DNA of 64,000 nt from Hygrocybe punicea (taxonomy: Eukaryota > Basidiomycota > Agaricomycetes > Agaricales > Hygrophoraceae): positions 496,001 through 560,000 of the forward strand of contig OY744466.1 of the NCBI GenBank assembly GCA_963556145.1, given 5' to 3'. Below the pieces are notes generated by a model. That model saw only the letters and a program-made list of their open reading frames with translations, searched no databases and had not been told where the DNA came from. Both the position numbers and the translations under genes were made by a program. Each line of letters starts with the position of its first letter. Within the stretch, counting starts at the first letter, position 1. Positions 60,264-64,000 of this stretch are shown piece by piece.

Positions 60264-61349
60264 GTCCCAAAGCCTCTGTGGGACGTCCCACAAGCTGACA
60301 GGGATGTCCCAAACAAGGCTGTGGGACGTCCCAAAGCCTTGGTGGGACATCCCAGACAAGGCTGTGGGACGTCCCAACGCCTTGGTGGGATGTCCCACAA
60401 GCTGACAGGGACGTCCCAAAGCCTTGGTGGGACGTCCAAGACAAGGCTGTGGGATGTCCAAAAGCCTTGGTGGGATGTCCCACAAGCTGACAGGGATGTC
60501 CCAGACAAGCCTGTGGGATGTCCCAATAAAGCCTCTGTGAAATGTCTCCTTACCCAAGTCCACTTTCCTCAAGACACACTCTGATTTCAGATCTCTCCTC
60601 TGCATCTGCATCCCAGTCAGCAATTGCCTGCATACCCAACAATGTAATAACAACTCATATCCTGCTCAAATCCTCTTCATAATACACTTGTTTAATTTTC
60701 AGTCCAGCCTCTCCTAGACCCACTGATCTTTGTCTTTTATGTATGCTCTGCTCACTCACTCCCCTACAAGCTTCAGCCTGCCACATGCACAAGTGATTGG
60801 TTTTCTAGAAGCACACATTCAATCCTCCTCCTGTTTCCCATCTCATTACCCAACATCTCCAGCACTTTTCCTCTCCCACTCCTTCTGTCTTTATATATGG
60901 AAACAACTGCCTCATCTCCACTCCCTGCCACTGACCCCAAAGGACAATCAGCTCTGTGACTCTCAAAAGAATAAGCCTGTACAATCTTATACTATGCTAT
61001 AGCACCCATGGTACCTATAGTGGCCATTACAAGGCCTTGAAATTGATAACTAGATGCTATCCTCACTCTGAGTTTTCTATTAAATACCTAGAGAAGGGAC
61101 ATCCCAAATGACCCCAGACACCCCCTCTGTTAGGGATGTCCCATGGGACATGGGACATCCCACAACACCAAATGTCGTCCCATGGGCCATCCCATATATC
61201 AGACCAGGGACAATGGGACGTCCCAATGTATCGTCCCTGGGACAATGGTTTCGTCCCAGGGCTGCCCAGTACTTTTACCAACATGTAGATGGTTCAGTAC
61301 TAGAGGTGAGTTGAAACTAGTTGTTCAGGTTTGGGGGTAGCCTGAAGTG
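60264..61349. repeat. Outer inverted arm, right
   Basis: Reverse complement of 56337-57422. Open frames inside it are mirror copies of those in the left arm and are not considered genes. Confidence 0.9.
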
Positions 61350-61356
61350 CGATCGG
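61350..61356. repeat. 7 bp target-site duplication, right
   Basis: CGATCGG, identical to 56330-56336. Confidence 0.75.
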
Positions 61357-61723
61357 AGAGGCCTGTAACAAGAATCCGTTATCAGAAATTCAACTGTATG
61401 TCGCTAAGATTGGCCTCATTCATATACAACAAACGTCACATGAAAATGCATGACAACATCGAGAAAATCGTTATACAAATGGTACAATCCATTAAAGGCT
61501 AAATGAAAACTATGCATATTTTTTATTTCTTATTCAAAAAATAATGATTGTTTTAAATTTTTGCATAAACTTGAATTGAGTGAGTGAATGACAAATTTAT
61601 GTTTTGAATTTGTCTATCACATGTCCAAATGCAAATGGAATCCCATGTCTTGGGTCGAGAATCTTCATTGGGCTACAAAAAAGTGTAAACAGAATGCTGT
61701 TACAGAGGATAAAGAGAATGTGA
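61357..61723. other. AT-rich spacer
   Basis: No gene seen between the palindromic element and the DDE transposase relic. Confidence 0.4.
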
Positions 61724-64000
61724 GTGTCTGCATGTTCTCTGAGTGAAAAAATTGACCTGCTTGACTTGACATATCAGATCTGTCTGAGTGCAAGAAACAA
61801 TCCAGACCCTGCAACAATGGATGAAGCACTGAATGACAAGGCCTTGAAGCAGCATGAAAATGATGTGCCAATAGTGGCATTTCATGAGGGCCAATGTCAA
61901 TCCAATGAGAGAATCAGCAGGGCAATGCAGATCAGGTTGTTGCTGATGAGGACTGGGAGTGCCTGGATGCTGAGAGTGACACTGAGAGTGATGCCAAGTC
62001 AATAATTGGAGGCAGTTTGGAAGACAGCAGCCACAGATGCACCTTGAACGACACAGGGCCAAGAACTCAGAACCTGTCCTCAGATCCAGCACACAACATC
62101 AAGCTATGCCTTCCCCCAGACATGGATGCAGCAAGAGCAGCCCTGGCTGACATCAAAGCCCTCCTACATCCTCAGAGACTTGGAAAGTCTCAAGCTGGCC
62201 ACAAAGATCCTGGGTTTGACTTGCTGTTGTGGACACGATTGCAGCAGATGCAACTGCTGCTTGGGTTTATATGGATCATTCAGTGTCAAATAAATTAGTG
62301 GTGGGGAAAAATGACATGTGTTGGATGGCAGCTTCCCTCCATGTTGCACATACAGCTGGCCAGGGTGTTTATGCTGCACGACAACTCTGTGAATGGACTC
62401 AAGCATACATAAAAGATCAAGACAACATACTGCTGAACCCTTATGGCGCTTGGTCATGGTCATGACTCGACGATGAGGATTTGGCCCAGGAGATCCAACT
62501 CCACCTGCAGTCAATTGGGGAGTATGTCCATGCTCAAGATGTTTGCGACTATCTTGACCAACCTGATGTGAAGTTTCAGCCCAAACTAAAAAAGACAATC
62601 CATTTGTCAACAGCACAATGCTGGATGAAGAAACTGGGTTACCATTGGACATTGAAGCCAAGCGGCCAATTCGAAGATGGCCACAAGCATTGTGACAGTG
62701 AGTGGGGTTGTAGACCCGGAATGGGGATCTACGGAAAGGGTGATCAGCTAGAAAGTGATCAGAGGAATCAGTTTCTTTAGAGAAGTCTAGTCAATCCAAC
62801 CCGAATCCAGGGGTTCCGGAATCAGAGGGAGAGTGTGGGTAAAGGACGAAGAGAGGCGTAGACGATACAAAGAGGACTAAGAAATGGAACTGAAGTGTGC
62901 TGTAATAACGTGTATTTTCTATATGTGTGTCTGGGTATCGGTATTTTCTATATTGTTTGTAGTATAAATGTGCTACTTTTATACTACTGTGAGGGATCCT
63001 GTGCTGTAGTAACTAAGTGCTACAAGCGAAGGCTGTAAGTGATAGGGGGTGAGTGGAGAGGAGGATAGGAGGAATGCTATGTACTAAGAGACAGGAAATG
63101 AAGATATATGATATACAACTATATATGTACTGATTCCAGGTCGTTAGGGACATTGCATCATGAGTAGGAATGATTCTGGAGGCGGAATCCGGAGCGGAAT
63201 CGATAGGAAAGAGCAGAATCGAGCAGAATCAATGATATAGGAATTGGAATGGACGGGAACGGTGTGGGATATGAAGGGGATATGGATCCACACGATCCAG
63301 AGCCTCTACAGTGTGCAGATGTAGTCCATTTCCGACAAAATGTGTTTCTCCATCAGTGGGCTGGCATCGAAACCAGAACACAGCTCTGGAAAGACCAAAA
63401 CCCTGTGGAGGAAGAAGAGAGAGATAGCCGCCTGCATTTGGTCCCCAGCAACTAGTCATTTTCTGGTTCCATGATGAGAGCACTTTCTATGCAAATGATC
63501 AGCACCAGAAATGGTGGGTGCACAGTTCAGAGAAGGCTGCGACCCAAAGGCAAAGGTTCATCATTGATGGTGGCTGATTTTGTGTCAGCTGATTTTGGAT
63601 GGCTGCAATCTCCAGATAATAGAGAGTCAGCAAGGATCCTCCTCAAGGCAGGGAAGAACCATGATGGATACTTCAAAAATGAAGATGTGTTGGCACATGC
63701 TCGAAAGGCAATGGGTATCCTCACCAAGTATTATCCTGAACACAAGCATGTCTTGGTTTTTGACAATGCCCCAACACATTGTAAATATGCCACCGATGCT
63801 CTGTCTGCACGAAAAATGCCAAAGGGAATATCTACACCCAAAAAAAACTGGGGAGTGGAAGTGACAAAGACACAACCAGATGGATCACCCATGTATGACT
63901 CAAATGGCAGAGTCACAAAGGTCACCATACAGATGGGCGATGCCAGCCTACCAAATGGAGCACCCCAACCACTGTATTTTCCAGAAGGGCATGTTAAGGC
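61724..64000 (+). pseudogene. DDE-type transposase, decayed, continues past the right edge
   Basis: A fungal DDE family very common in agaricomycetes. Pieces: ARAALADIKALLHPQRLG (about 62130), MAASLHVAHTAGQGVYAARQ (about 62328), LNPYGAW, LDDEDLAQEIQLHLQSIG (about 62470), HLSTAQCWMKKLGYHWT, SGQFEDGHKHCD, VVHFRQNVFLHQWAG (about 63325), VIFWFHDESTFYAND (first Asp, about 63460), GSSLMVADFVSADFGWLQSP (about 63560), HVLVFDNAPTHCKYATDALS (second Asp, about 63755), KKNWGVEV and QPLYFPEGH at the edge. Damage: TGA for Arg at S*LDDEDL (62463), and frame changes near 63450 and 63540. A 621 nt intron-like segment (62698-63318) splits the gene. Confidence 0.8.
62698..63318 (+). other. 621 nt intron or insertion in the DDE transposase
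   Basis: Starts GTGAGT and ends GTGCAG. Splicing joins HKHCD to VVHFRQN in frame (phase 1). This is about ten times the usual intron here and has no ORF, so a small intron that received an insertion is likely. CAGTG also occurs near both ends (62696-62700 and 63309-63313), which could alternatively be a 5 bp target duplication. Confidence 0.5.

Larger units (their letters stand above)
56337..61349. mobile_element. 5.0 kb palindromic (foldback-like) element with 1,086 bp inverted arms
   Basis: Begins CACTTCAGGCTACCCCC and ends with its reverse complement. The outer arms, 56337-57422 and 60264-61349, are both 1,086 bp and were identical wherever I compared them. A second, more diverged inverted pair (about 59180-59664 and 59754-60240) surrounds a loop of about 90 bp. 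The left half carries 1.75 kb (57423-59175) absent from the right: a purine-rich tract, then a CCGTCC minisatellite. CGATCGG flanks both ends. No transposase is recognised. Arms of this length and a 7 bp duplication do not match a superfamily I can name with confidence. Confidence 0.85.

Overview
This 64 kb window is nuclear DNA of a filamentous basidiomycete, most likely an agaricomycete (mushroom-forming fungus). Genes are split by many short GT-AG introns of roughly 50-75 nt. Host genes are of agaricomycete types: a FunK1-type kinase, a cytochrome P450, a CPL1-like cysteine-rich secreted protein and a Crinkler (CRN) header. The transposons (Crypton with a GCR1_C tail, Helitron with a protease domain, KDZ with a Ulp1 protease) are also types abundant in that group. 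No bacterial operon, ribosome binding site, rRNA or convincing tRNA is present.

Layout. About 0-21.5 kb is a transposon block. It holds an unidentified minus-strand gene remnant, a dead Tc1/mariner transposase (1.9-3.1 kb), a nearly intact multi-exon Crypton tyrosine recombinase (5.2-8.8 kb), and a minus-strand Helitron of about 12 kb (9.6-21.5 kb). The Helitron reading frame is broken by two stop codons and by a 4.2 kb inserted element (10135-14326). That insert has terminal inverted repeats, an 8-10 bp target duplication and three different tandem-repeat families inside it. About 21.9-41.8 kb is a gene island: a possible small secreted protein, a truncated periplasmic-binding-protein-like secreted protein, the FunK1-type kinase, an unnamed agaricomycete family, a decayed salicylate-hydroxylase-like monooxygenase, an XLF-like end-joining factor, a hypothetical gene, a P450, a membrane protein, a zipper-like coiled-coil protein, a GPI-anchor-like secreted protein and the CPL1-like protein. 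About 42-64 kb is a second transposon block: a 748 bp hAT-type MITE with an exact 8 bp target duplication, a KDZ transposase relic with a Ulp1 protease and accessory ORFs, and two direct copies of a CRN header on either side of that block. After these come a 5.0 kb element with 1,086 bp inverted arms and a decayed DDE transposase that runs off the right edge.

Recurring signal. In at least six places the conserved family pattern predicts arginine CGA but the sequence reads TGA, and the last Tc1 catalytic Glu has become Lys (GAA to AAA). All of these are changes at CpG. This fits decay of methylated, silenced repeats. The most unusual structures are the satellite-carrying insertion inside the Helitron protease domain and the long-arm palindromic element at 56337-61349 with its arrays of GGGACRTCCC palindromes. 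Exon borders are by eye from splice consensus and reading frame, and are approximate unless stated otherwise.
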